Shown here: positions 1 to 5,568 of the stretch, one piece after another
Position numbering within the stretch: the stretch's first letter is position 1
Layout: the number at the start of each line of letters is the position of its first letter
NCBI GenBank assembly: GCA_019745155.1
Contig: JAIETM010000008.1
Span: forward strand, 62,001 to 126,000
From: Chitinophagaceae bacterium
Lineage (GTDB): Bacteria > Bacteroidota > Bacteroidia > Chitinophagales > Chitinophagaceae
Length of the DNA stretch: 64,000 bases
Direction of reading: 5' to 3'
The notes under the pieces: model-generated
What the model was told of the DNA's origin: nothing
Database searches by the model: none
What the model saw: the letters and a program-made list of their open reading frames with translations, nothing else
Translations under genes and position numbers: made by a program

Positions 1-84
1 TGCTTCAGCAGGTCCCTGTGGCGGCTGCGCCATTGCGATTGATGTAATCAGTAAGGCAGCCATCAGACTCAAAAATTGTTTCAT
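1..84 (-). CDS. N-terminus of a secreted protein (partial, cut by window edge)
   Basis: The minus strand opens with ATG at 84 and stays open for 28 codons to the window edge. The residues form a typical signal peptide: MKQ, a hydrophobic stretch of about 15 residues, then AMAQ followed by a proline- and glycine-rich start of the mature part (QPPQGP). Cleavage after AMA is likely. The function cannot be told from this piece. It lies downstream of nusG on the same strand but is separated from it by an intrinsic terminator, so it is probably transcribed on its own. The usual bacterial neighbour here would be rplK, which this is not. Confidence 0.6.
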   Translation of the reverse strand, partial: MKQFLSLMAALLITSIAMAQPPQGPAEA

Positions 85-100
85 ACGTTTTGTTTGTGCT

Positions 101-134
101 ACAAAAATAAAAGCCGCAAACGATGTTGCGGCTT
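101..134 (-). terminator. Intrinsic terminator after nusG
   Basis: A 9-bp perfect stem (111-119 with 126-134, AAGCCGCAA/TTGCGGCTT) with a 6-base loop is followed on the minus strand by a T-rich run (TTATTTTTGT, 110-101). It would end the tRNA-tuf-secE-nusG transcript. Confidence 0.85.
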
Positions 135-157
135 GAAATTTATTAACGGCAGGAATA

Positions 158-736
158 TTAACTCAATTTTTCTACCTGCATGTAATTCAATTCTACTGGT
201 GTAGAACGACCGAAGATTTTTACAGTTACTTTCAGTTTCTTCTTCTCGTCGTTTACCTCTTCAATCACACCATTGAAATCGTTGAACGGACCTTCGATGA
301 TCTTTATGGTTTCACCTACGATGAATGGTTCACTCATGGTTACACCCTGATCATTCATTTCATCTACACGGCCTAGCATCTTGTTCACTTCGCTCTTACG
401 GAGTGAAATGATATTACCCTTAGACCCTTTACCATCGGTCAGGAAATGCATCACGTTGGTAATATTGCTGATGTGCTGTACAATATCATCAGTGAGTTTA
501 CCATCGGTTACTTCCAACATCACATAACCAGGAAAATAGTTTTTCTCGCGCATCACTTTTTTACCGTTCTGCACCTTGTATACTTTTTCCATCGGCAGGA
601 AAACCTGCTTGATGATTTCTGTCCAACCGCTACGGCTGATATCCTTATCCAGGTACTCCTTCACGCTACGCTCCTTACCACTCACTACGCGGAGTACATA
701 CCATTTTGTGTCTTGTTGTTGAACTACAGCTTCCAT
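158..736 (-). CDS. nusG: Transcription termination/antitermination protein NusG
   Basis: NusG binds RNA polymerase near the clamp, reduces pausing and links polymerase to Rho or to ribosomal protein S10. The 192-residue product has the NGN domain at about residues 10-115 (starting with the WYVLRV motif, and containing the FPGYV motif near residue 70) and a KOW domain at about 138-175 (EGPFNDFNGVIEEV). Length fits the family. It starts 7 bases after the secE stop, so the two are co-transcribed as in most bacteria. An intrinsic terminator lies directly downstream, and the rplK gene usually found next is not there within this window. Confidence 0.97.
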   Translation of the reverse strand: MEAVVQQQDTKWYVLRVVSGKERSVKEYLDKDISRSGWTEIIKQVFLPMEKVYKVQNGKKVMREKNYFPGYVMLEVTDGKLTDDIVQHISNITNVMHFLTDGKGSKGNIISLRKSEVNKMLGRVDEMNDQGVTMSEPFIVGETIKIIEGPFNDFNGVIEEVNDEKKKLKVTVKIFGRSTPVELNYMQVEKLS

Positions 737-743
737 GATCCGC

Positions 744-938
744 TTACTTGAATAATGAATAAACGAGCTTCAGCAATTGGTTACTACCAAAGTCCATGAG
801 CCATACCATGGCTGTGATGATAACAGTAGCTACCAGTACAATAACTGTACTCTGTTGCAGCTGTGCCCAAGTAGGCCAGCTCACTTTTTCGAGCAGTTCG
901 CGGTAGCTCTCTTTGAAATAAGTGGCGATTTTATTCAT
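744..938 (-). CDS. secE: Preprotein translocase subunit SecE
   Basis: SecE is the small essential subunit that clamps SecY in the inner-membrane protein channel. The 64-residue form chosen here begins MNKIATYFKES at 938. A longer frame runs to 989 but would extend into the tRNA-Trp gene, so the internal ATG is preferred. The protein has the family's amphipathic helix with the conserved VSWPT motif at about residues 16-20, then one membrane span at about 28-48. It sits between tRNA-Trp and nusG, the conserved order. Confidence 0.95.
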   Translation of the reverse strand: MNKIATYFKESYRELLEKVSWPTWAQLQQSTVIVLVATVIITAMVWLMDFGSNQLLKLVYSLFK

Positions 939-975
939 GTTCGCTTTTTGTGCCTGAAAAACAGACAATTTTTGT

Positions 976-1049
976 TGGCACGGGTACAAGGATTCGAACC
1001 CTGATCAACGGTTTTGGAGACCGCTATTCTACCATTGAACTATACCCGT
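976..1049 (-). tRNA. tRNA-Trp (anticodon CCA)
   Basis: Cloverleaf on the minus strand: 7-bp acceptor stem (ACGGGTA/TACCCGT), anticodon loop CTCCAAA with anticodon CCA, T-arm with GGTTCGAATCC. The 3' CCA is encoded (976-978), unlike the other tRNAs in this window. It lies between tuf and secE. Confidence 0.96.
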
Positions 1050-1055
1050 AGAAAG

Positions 1056-1091
1056 CTAAAAGCTACCCCGATTGACCGGGACAGCTTTTAG
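1056..1091 (-). other. Hairpin between tuf and tRNA-Trp
   Basis: A 9-bp perfect inverted repeat (CTAAAAGCT at 1056-1064 with AGCTTTTAG at 1083-1091) encloses a second stem (CCCG 1067-1070 with CGGG 1077-1080). On the minus strand it is not followed by a uniform T-run, so it looks more like an RNA processing or stability element than a full terminator, though partial termination after tuf is possible. Confidence 0.6.
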
Positions 1092-1149
1092 AGTATGTTG
1101 CAAATGTATGGTTTTCATTTGCTTAAAGCAAAAGCTTTTCAGCTAAAGC

Positions 1150-2337
1150 TTATTTGATAATCTCAGTAACCTGACCGGCACCTACTGTTCTACCACCCTC
1201 ACGGATAGCGAACTTCAGACCTTTTTCCATCGCGATCGGAGAGATCAGCTTAACAGTCAGAGATACGTTATCGCCAGGCATTACCATCTCAGTACCAGCA
1301 GGCAGTTCAACCTCACCAGTTACGTCTGTAGTACGGAAATAGAACTGAGGACGATACTTGTTGAAGAATGGAGTATGACGACCACCTTCTTCCTTGCTCA
1401 GTACGTATACTTCACACTTGAATTCTGTGTGTGGAGTGATAGACTTAGGAGCACAGATAACCATACCGCGACGGATATCTTTCTTTTCAATACCGCGGAG
1501 CAGCAAACCAGCGTTGTCACCAGCTTCACCACGATCCAACAGTTTCTTGAACATTTCAACACCTGTTACAGTAGAGTTCAATGGAGATTCCATCAGACCT
1601 ACGATTTCAACAGGATCACCAACCTTGATGATACCGCGCTCGATACGACCTGTAGCAACTGTACCACGACCAGTGATAGAGAATACGTCTTCTACAGACA
1701 TCAAGAAAGCTTGATCGATAGGACGTGGAGGCAGAGGGATGTAGCTATCTACAGCATCCATCAGTTCAGTGATACAAGGAACCCACTTTTCGTCACCAGC
1801 CAAAGCGCCAGTAGCAGAACCCTTGATGATTGGTGTATTGTCACCGTCGAAGCCATAAGAGCTCAACAGTTCACGGATTTCCATTTCAACCAGGTCAAGC
1901 AATTCAGCATCGTCAACCAAGTCAACTTTGTTCATGAATACCACGATACGAGGTACACCTACCTGACGAGCAAGCAGGATGTGCTCTTTTGTTTGAGGCA
2001 TAGGACCATCGGTAGCAGCAACTACCAGGATAGCACCATCCATCTGAGCAGCACCAGTAATCATGTTCTTCACATAGTCAGCGTGACCAGGACAGTCAAC
2101 GTGCGCATAGTGGCGGTTGTCTGTCTGATACTCAACGTGTGCAGTGTTGATGGTGATACCACGCTCTTTTTCTTCAGGAGCGCCATCGATTTCATCGTAG
2201 TTCTTCTTCTGAGCCAGACCTTTTCTAGACAGTACGTCTGTGATGGCTGCAGTTAAGGTTGTTTTACCATGGTCAACGTGGCCAATGGTACCAACGTTTA
2301 CGTGAGGTTTCTCCCTCTTAAAGGTCTCTTTAGACAT
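1150..2337 (-). CDS. tuf: Translation elongation factor EF-Tu
   Basis: EF-Tu is the GTPase that carries aminoacyl-tRNA to the ribosomal A site. The 395 residues hold all G motifs: GHVDHGKT at 19-26, the switch I region ending RGITINT at about 59-65, DCPGHADY at 81-88 and NKVD at 136-139, followed by the two beta-barrel domains; the C-terminus has the conserved [13 protein letters not shown]. Length and order are those of ordinary bacterial EF-Tu. It follows four tRNA genes and precedes tRNA-Trp, secE and nusG. This arrangement, including the same four tRNA anticodons in the same order, is known from the tufB operon of enterobacteria. Confidence 0.99.
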   Translation of the reverse strand: MSKETFKREKPHVNVGTIGHVDHGKTTLTAAITDVLSRKGLAQKKNYDEIDGAPEEKERGITINTAHVEYQTDNRHYAHVDCPGHADYVKNMITGAAQMDGAILVVAATDGPMPQTKEHILLARQVGVPRIVVFMNKVDLVDDAELLDLVEMEIRELLSSYGFDGDNTPIIKGSATGALAGDEKWVPCITELMDAVDSYIPLPPRPIDQAFLMSVEDVFSITGRGTVATGRIERGIIKVGDPVEIVGLMESPLNSTVTGVEMFKKLLDRGEAGDNAGLLLRGIEKKDIRRGMVICAPKSITPHTEFKCEVYVLSKEEGGRHTPFFNKYRPQFYFRTTDVTGEVELPAGTEMVMPGDNVSLTVKLISPIAMEKGLKFAIREGGRTVGAGQVTEIIK

Positions 2338-2429
2338 CTTTATCGGTTTTATTGTTGTTTATAATTGCTGTCAACAAGCATTTGCCCATTGACCATAGCT
2401 TTTTTCTTCGAAGGCTTTCGCCTTAATTG

Positions 2430-2501
<72 letters not shown>

Positions 2502-2568
2502 GTTTACCGTGACAGCTGACTTTGTGACTATAGCACTTCTGCGCCGCCTCCCTCACCTGTCATGTACC

Positions 2569-2589
2569 GAGCGGGAGACGAGGCTCGAA
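2569..2589 (-). pseudogene. Fragment of the 3' end of tRNA-Gly
   Basis: Twenty-one bases here are identical to the 3' end of the intact tRNA-Gly gene (2667-2687): on the minus strand they hold the 3' part of the T-loop, the T-stem 3' strand, the acceptor 3' strand and the discriminator base. The 5' portion of a tRNA is missing. Upstream on the minus strand the fragment is joined to two tandem hairpins at 2590-2634. It lies between the intact tRNA-Gly and tRNA-Thr(GGT). Confidence 0.75.
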
Positions 2590-2634
2590 TGCTGACGAAG
2601 TAAACTTGTCAGCATCCTGACCAAAGCGTCAGGA
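2590..2634 (-). repeat. Two tandem hairpins joined to the tRNA-Gly fragment
   Basis: Two perfect 7-bp stems abut each other: TGCTGAC (2590-2596) with GTCAGCA (2608-2614), and TCCTGAC (2615-2621) with GTCAGGA (2628-2634). Both share the CTGAC/GTCAG core. On the minus strand they follow GGCGAA and precede TTCGAGCC, the bases that adjoin or form the T-loop in the intact tRNA-Gly, so the 45-base block looks as if it interrupts a T-arm. Confidence 0.7.
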
Positions 2635-2667
2635 TTCGCCCGTAACTCCTTTTCCAAGAACTTATAG

Positions 2668-2740
2668 AGCGGGAGACGAGGCTCGAACTCGCCACCTATA
2701 GCTTGGAAGGCTATCGCTCTACCAAATGAGCTACTCCCGC
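2668..2740 (-). tRNA. tRNA-Gly (anticodon TCC)
   Basis: Minus-strand cloverleaf with acceptor GCGGGAG/CTCCCGC, anticodon loop CTTCCAA in an ATAGC/GCTAT stem, and T-arm GCGAGTTCGAGCCTCGT. CCA is not encoded. Its 3' end is duplicated at 2569-2589. Confidence 0.96.
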
Positions 2741-2778
2741 GAAAAATCAGGTTACCCTGATTTTCAAACAAAGAACTG

Positions 2779-2861
2779 TGGGCAGTGGTGGATTCGAACC
2801 ACCGAAGTCGAAAGACAGCGGATTTACAGTCCGCCCCATTTGGCCGCTCTGGAAACTGCCC
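2779..2861 (-). tRNA. tRNA-Tyr (anticodon GTA)
   Basis: Type II tRNA with a long variable arm, minus strand. Acceptor GGGCAGT/ACTGCCC, anticodon GTA in a CGGACTGTAAATCCG arm, T-arm GGTGGTTCGAATCCACC. CCA is not encoded. The anticodon and the long variable arm agree with tyrosine. Confidence 0.96.
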
Positions 2862-2866
2862 CTCAG

Positions 2867-2939
2867 AGCCACTTGTCGGACTCGAACCAACGACCTGCTG
2901 ATTACAAATCAGCTGCTCTACCAGCTGAGCTAAAGTGGC
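2867..2939 (-). tRNA. tRNA-Thr (anticodon TGT)
   Basis: Minus-strand cloverleaf with acceptor GCCACTT/AAGTGGC, anticodon loop TTTGTAA in a CTGAT/ATCAG arm, and T-arm TTGGTTCGAGTCCGA. First gene of the tRNA-tuf-secE-nusG unit; a promoter box lies about 70 bases upstream. Confidence 0.96.
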
Positions 2940-2990
2940 CTGTCTATGCTTTACACACCTTTGATTTTCAGCGTGCAAAAAAGAACTCTC

Positions 2991-3004
2991 CCCAAAATTT
3001 TGGG
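2991..3004 (-). promoter_or_regulatory. 14-base perfect palindrome at the expected start of the tRNA-tuf transcript
   Basis: CCCAAAATTTTGGG reads the same on both strands and lies 5 bases downstream of the minus-7 box at 3009-3016. It would fall at the 5' end of the transcript or under the polymerase at the start site. Whether it is an operator or a 5' hairpin cannot be decided from sequence. Confidence 0.45.
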
Positions 3005-3008
3005 ATGG

Positions 3009-3016
3009 CAAAGGTA
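3009..3016 (-). promoter_or_regulatory. Minus-7 promoter box of the tRNA-tuf-secE-nusG operon
   Basis: TACCTTTG on the minus strand fits the Bacteroidota consensus TAnnTTTG. A TTTTG element lies at about 3035-3039, an 18-base spacer away, matching the minus-33 element. Confidence 0.7.
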
Positions 3017-3133
3017 ATGGAAAATGTCAATCAGCAAAATTTTGAAAAGAAAATTTTCTGCTAGTTTTTCACACCTGTCGGCAAGTTGCGCAAATCCATG
3101 CTATCAAAGCATTTCAGCCAACACGAAACTGCA

Positions 3134-3174
3134 TAAAAAAACCCTGCCCCAACAGTTTCGTTGAGGCAGGGTTT
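3134..3174 (-). terminator. Intrinsic terminator after the hibernation factor gene
   Basis: A 10-bp perfect stem (AAACCCTGCC 3139-3148 with GGCAGGGTTT 3165-3174) with an inner CAAC/GTTG extension is followed on the minus strand by seven T. It sits just after the stop of the gene at 3182. Confidence 0.9.
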
Positions 3175-3181
3175 ATGACGC

Positions 3182-3481
3182 TTATGCGGCAAGCTTTTCT
3201 TTTTTTCTTTTTATCTGGTTTACGAGTGAATCAAATGCGCTATCGAAAGACTCTTCAAAAGATTTCGAGGATGCTTTCACAAAGAAATCATGCCTCGGCA
3301 CATGCACCCTGATTTCCACGATCTTATCCTTGATGTTATGCACCACGTTATCCAACTTCAGGTAGACATCCACTTTCAAAATTTTGTCATGAAAAGTATC
3401 CAGTTTTTGAAGTTTACGGGTAACATACTCAACCAATTTAACATCGGCATCAAAGCGCACAGATTGAATGTTTACGTTCAT
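3182..3481 (-). CDS. hpf: Ribosome hibernation promoting factor, short form (HPF/RaiA family)
   Basis: Members bind the small ribosomal subunit at the tRNA and mRNA sites and silence ribosomes under starvation. The 99 residues match the compact single-domain S30AE fold: beta strands rich in V/I (VEIRVHVPRHDFFVKASS) and two amphipathic helices, ending in a lysine-rich tail (IKRKKEKLAA). It lacks the C-terminal dimerization domain of long HPF, so it should act like the short YhbH/RaiA type. The family is certain; whether it causes 100S dimers or single 70S inactivation is not visible. It lies near the translation operon and is followed by its own terminator. Confidence 0.88.
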   Translation of the reverse strand: MNVNIQSVRFDADVKLVEYVTRKLQKLDTFHDKILKVDVYLKLDNVVHNIKDKIVEIRVHVPRHDFFVKASSKSFEESFDSAFDSLVNQIKRKKEKLAA

Positions 3482-3627
3482 AGCAACTCACGTTTTAGGA
3501 AGTGATGAAAATATGTGAAAGAACTTAGTTCAGCTTAATTTGCTCGGGACGATTAAGTTAATACAATTTGGGCTGATTTGAAAGAAATGCCGAATAATTT
3601 TTGCGATTTTTTACAAGCGGCAGACAA

Positions 3628-4524
3628 TCAGGCTTTGGGATGTGCTTTACGAAATATTTCTTTGAGCTTTTCTACTGAATTATGTGTGTATACCTGGGTT
3701 GCAGCTAAGCTGCTATGCCCCAATAAAGACTTCACCGCATTAAGGTCTGCACCATTATTCATCAGATGGGTGGCGAAACTATGTCGCAATACGTGCGGAC
3801 TTTTTTTCTCGATGGTCGTTACCAAAGAAAGATATTTTCGAATACTTGCATAGACTGTGCGACTATTGAGTTGCTTCCCTTTTTCATTCACAAAAACAAA
3901 GGGCTGATCTACTGCCGTTGTTGGTCTGTTTTGTATATAATCTTTGATCGCTTCTAATAATGCCGGTGCTACGGGTATCAATCTTTCCTTATTACCCTTT
4001 CCCAATACTTTGATTTGCTTTTGTGCAACATCTACATAATCCAACTTCAATCCCACCAACTCACTTAAACGCATGCCAGTTGCATAAAACAATTGGATAA
4101 TTAAGCGATCTGTTTTGCCCGACCAATCATCAGGAAAAGTAACATGCTGTAGCAGCGTATCCATATCCTTTGCTTCAACATACATGGGCAAACGCTTGCT
4201 CACTTTTGGCGATACAATTGTTGTCATGGGTGATTGAGCAATCTTACCCTCACGTAATTGGAATTTGAAAAAAGATTTGAGTGCAGATATCTTTCGATTG
4301 ATGGTCTTGGCACTCATCGCATCGCCCTTCAGTGAAGCCAGCCAACTACGAATCATGGCGGCATTGATGCGGGCAGGTTCTACCCCACCAAAATCAGTTA
4401 TGAGGTAATCGAAGAACTGAGTGAGGTCATTTTCGTACGAGATAATCGTATGACGCGAATACCGGCGTTCAAAACGCAGATAATCCAAAAAGGGCTGAAT
4501 TTGACTTTGCTGGTATTCCGACAT
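3628..4524 (-). CDS. xerC: Tyrosine recombinase XerC/XerD type
   Basis: Site-specific recombinases of this type resolve chromosome dimers at dif near the terminus. The 298 residues have the SAM-like N-terminal core-binding domain (about 1-105) and a C-terminal catalytic domain with the complete active site: R152 (TGMRLSE), a lysine in the GKGNKER hairpin, H244 and R247 (HVLRHSFATHL), H270 (LLGHSS) and Y279 (VYTH). The start at 4524 (MSEYQQ) is preferred over the TTG at 4539, which lies inside the terminator hairpin of rpsU. The length, the lack of any cargo or att site nearby and the neighbours hpf and rpsU point to a housekeeping Xer protein, not an element's integrase. XerC against XerD cannot be decided firmly here. 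Confidence 0.85.
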   Translation of the reverse strand: MSEYQQSQIQPFLDYLRFERRYSRHTIISYENDLTQFFDYLITDFGGVEPARINAAMIRSWLASLKGDAMSAKTINRKISALKSFFKFQLREGKIAQSPMTTIVSPKVSKRLPMYVEAKDMDTLLQHVTFPDDWSGKTDRLIIQLFYATGMRLSELVGLKLDYVDVAQKQIKVLGKGNKERLIPVAPALLEAIKDYIQNRPTTAVDQPFVFVNEKGKQLNSRTVYASIRKYLSLVTTIEKKSPHVLRHSFATHLMNNGADLNAVKSLLGHSSLAATQVYTHNSVEKLKEIFRKAHPKA

Positions 4525-4559
4525 AAAAAAAGCAGTCAAAGGTAAAACCTCTGACTGCT
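4525..4559 (-). terminator. rpsU terminator running into the xerC start codon
   Basis: A strong hairpin (AGCAGTCA 4531-4538 with TGACTGCT 4552-4559, inner AGGT/ACCT) is followed on the minus strand by a run of T that ends at the ATG of the recombinase gene (4522-4524). Thus the hairpin and U-tract occupy the whole ribosome-entry region of xerC. Confidence 0.88.
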
Positions 4560-4585
4560 GAATTTTATTGTGATAAAGGCAGAAA

Positions 4586-4783
4586 TTATGCCTCGATCTT
4601 TCCGCTGGCGATCTGCTGCTTGTAGATAGCTTTCAAAACCTCGCCTCTACGCTTCACAGAAGGCTTCACGAAAGCCTGACGTGATCTCAGCTGCAACAAC
4701 GTTTTGCTCTTCTCATACTTTTTCTTGTACTTCTTGAGCGCTTTGTCGATATTCTCGCAGTCTTTAGAGTCAATAATCAGCAT
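4586..4783 (-). CDS. rpsU: Small ribosomal subunit protein bS21
   Basis: bS21 binds the 30S platform near the 3' end of 16S rRNA and takes part in start-site selection. The 65-residue product has the family pattern: a basic N-terminal helix region, the RSRQAFVKPSVKRR core and a basic C-terminal helix. In Bacteroidota bS21, with bS18 and bS6, is reported to hide the anti-Shine-Dalgarno tail of 16S rRNA. Here its own gene has an almost perfect Shine-Dalgarno (see 4793-4800), whereas other genes of the window do not. This fits a feedback model in which ribosomes lacking bS21 translate rpsU best. It has its own promoter and terminator. Confidence 0.96.
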   Translation of the reverse strand: MLIIDSKDCENIDKALKKYKKKYEKSKTLLQLRSRQAFVKPSVKRRGEVLKAIYKQQIASGKIEA

Positions 4784-4792
4784 AACTAATAT

Positions 4793-4800
4793 ACCTCCTC
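4793..4800 (-). promoter_or_regulatory. Strong Shine-Dalgarno sequence of rpsU
   Basis: GAGGAGGT lies 9 bases before the ATG at 4783 on the minus strand. It is the longest match to the anti-Shine-Dalgarno sequence seen upstream of any gene in this window and supports the chosen rpsU start. Confidence 0.9.
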
Positions 4801-4827
4801 AGGTAATTTGGGTGAATAAATGGGCTG

Positions 4828-4858
4828 CAAAGATACTGACCTGCATGAAAATTCCAAA
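4828..4858 (-). promoter_or_regulatory. rpsU promoter
   Basis: On the minus strand TTTG (4855-4858), a 19-base spacer and TATCTTTG (4828-4835) give a full match to the Bacteroidota minus-33/minus-7 consensus. The transcript should start near 4822, leaving a leader of about 40 bases that includes the Shine-Dalgarno. Confidence 0.85.
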
Positions 4859-4895
4859 TTCATTACGATTTTGTCTTTGCAACGTAATTTGCAGC

Positions 4896-5483
4896 ATGTT
4901 TACAGGAATCATCGAAACCCTGGGCACCATTGAAGCCATTACGACACAGGGCACCAATAAAACCTTTCATATACAATCCCCAATTTCATCAGAGTTGGCT
5001 GTAGATCAAAGTGTTAGCCACAACGGCGTTTGTTTAACAGTAGAAGCCATCAAAAGTAATACCCACCAAGTAACTGCCATAGCCGAAACCCTCCAGAAAT
5101 CAAATTTGGGCAGTCTACAAGTAGGTGCTGTGGTGAATCTGGAAAGGTGCATGACCATGCATGGCCGCTTAGACGGACATATTGTGCAAGGACATGTGGA
5201 CACAACAGCTACTTGCACCAAAGTGACGGAAATGGATGGCAGCTGGCAATATGATTTTGCTTTTACGGGGAATTTCGGCCACCTGATTATTGAAAAAGGC
5301 TCCATCGCTATCAATGGCACCAGTCTCACCTGCTTTAATGTGGGCAAGGATCGCTTTTCTGTTGCGATTATTCCATACACATACGAACAAACCAACTTTC
5401 ATCGATTACAAGCTGGCGATACCGTGAATCTGGAATTTGATATACTGGGCAAATACGTGCAGCGTTGGATGGAACTCAGATAG
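4896..5483 (+). CDS. ribE: Riboflavin synthase, alpha subunit
   Basis: Riboflavin synthase joins two molecules of 6,7-dimethyl-8-ribityllumazine to give riboflavin. The 195 residues start with the hallmark MFTGIIETLG and contain two lumazine-binding repeats, each with the GTSLT / GVCLTV type motif (NGVCLTVE near 48 and NGTSLTCF near 140). The longer open frame upstream of 4896 crosses the rpsU promoter and is not used. The gene is divergent from rpsU and stands alone; other rib genes are not in the window. No FMN riboswitch was seen in the leader. A tandem 9-base repeat begins immediately after its stop codon. Confidence 0.95.
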   Translation: MFTGIIETLGTIEAITTQGTNKTFHIQSPISSELAVDQSVSHNGVCLTVEAIKSNTHQVTAIAETLQKSNLGSLQVGAVVNLERCMTMHGRLDGHIVQGHVDTTATCTKVTEMDGSWQYDFAFTGNFGHLIIEKGSIAINGTSLTCFNVGKDRFSVAIIPYTYEQTNFHRLQAGDTVNLEFDILGKYVQRWMELR

Positions 5484-5546
5484 CACGGATTTCACGGATT
5501 GTACAGATTACACTAATTACACTGATTACGCGGATTTCACTAATGG
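5484..5546. repeat. Seven tandem copies of a degenerate 9-base unit
   Basis: Exactly 63 bases can be cut into seven 9-base units: CACGGATTT, CACGGATTG, TACAGATTA, CACTAATTA, CACTGATTA, CGCGGATTT, CACTAATGG. The consensus is CAC-N-GATT-W. The array starts at the first base after the ribE stop codon and ends 22 bases before the hscA stop. No function can be assigned; it sits between two convergent genes with no normal terminator. Confidence 0.8.
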
Positions 5547-5568
5547 CAGTTAAAAAACTATATAGCGC

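Noticed and set aside
1375-2256. Long plus-strand open frame (293 aa) antisense to tuf
   Set aside because: Highly biased tuf codons leave the antisense strand open; the product is rich in Thr, Cys and Gln without any family pattern, and tuf itself is certain.
3628-4524. Tyrosine recombinase as sign of an integrated element
   Set aside because: Complete Xer-type protein between housekeeping genes, no cargo, no flanking direct repeat or excisionase. The tRNA-Gly fragment is more than 1 kb away and beyond the hibernation-factor gene.
4784-4895. FMN riboswitch before riboflavin synthase
   Set aside because: The region between rpsU and ribE is only 112 bases and is filled by the rpsU promoter and leader; the conserved RFN box sequences were not found.
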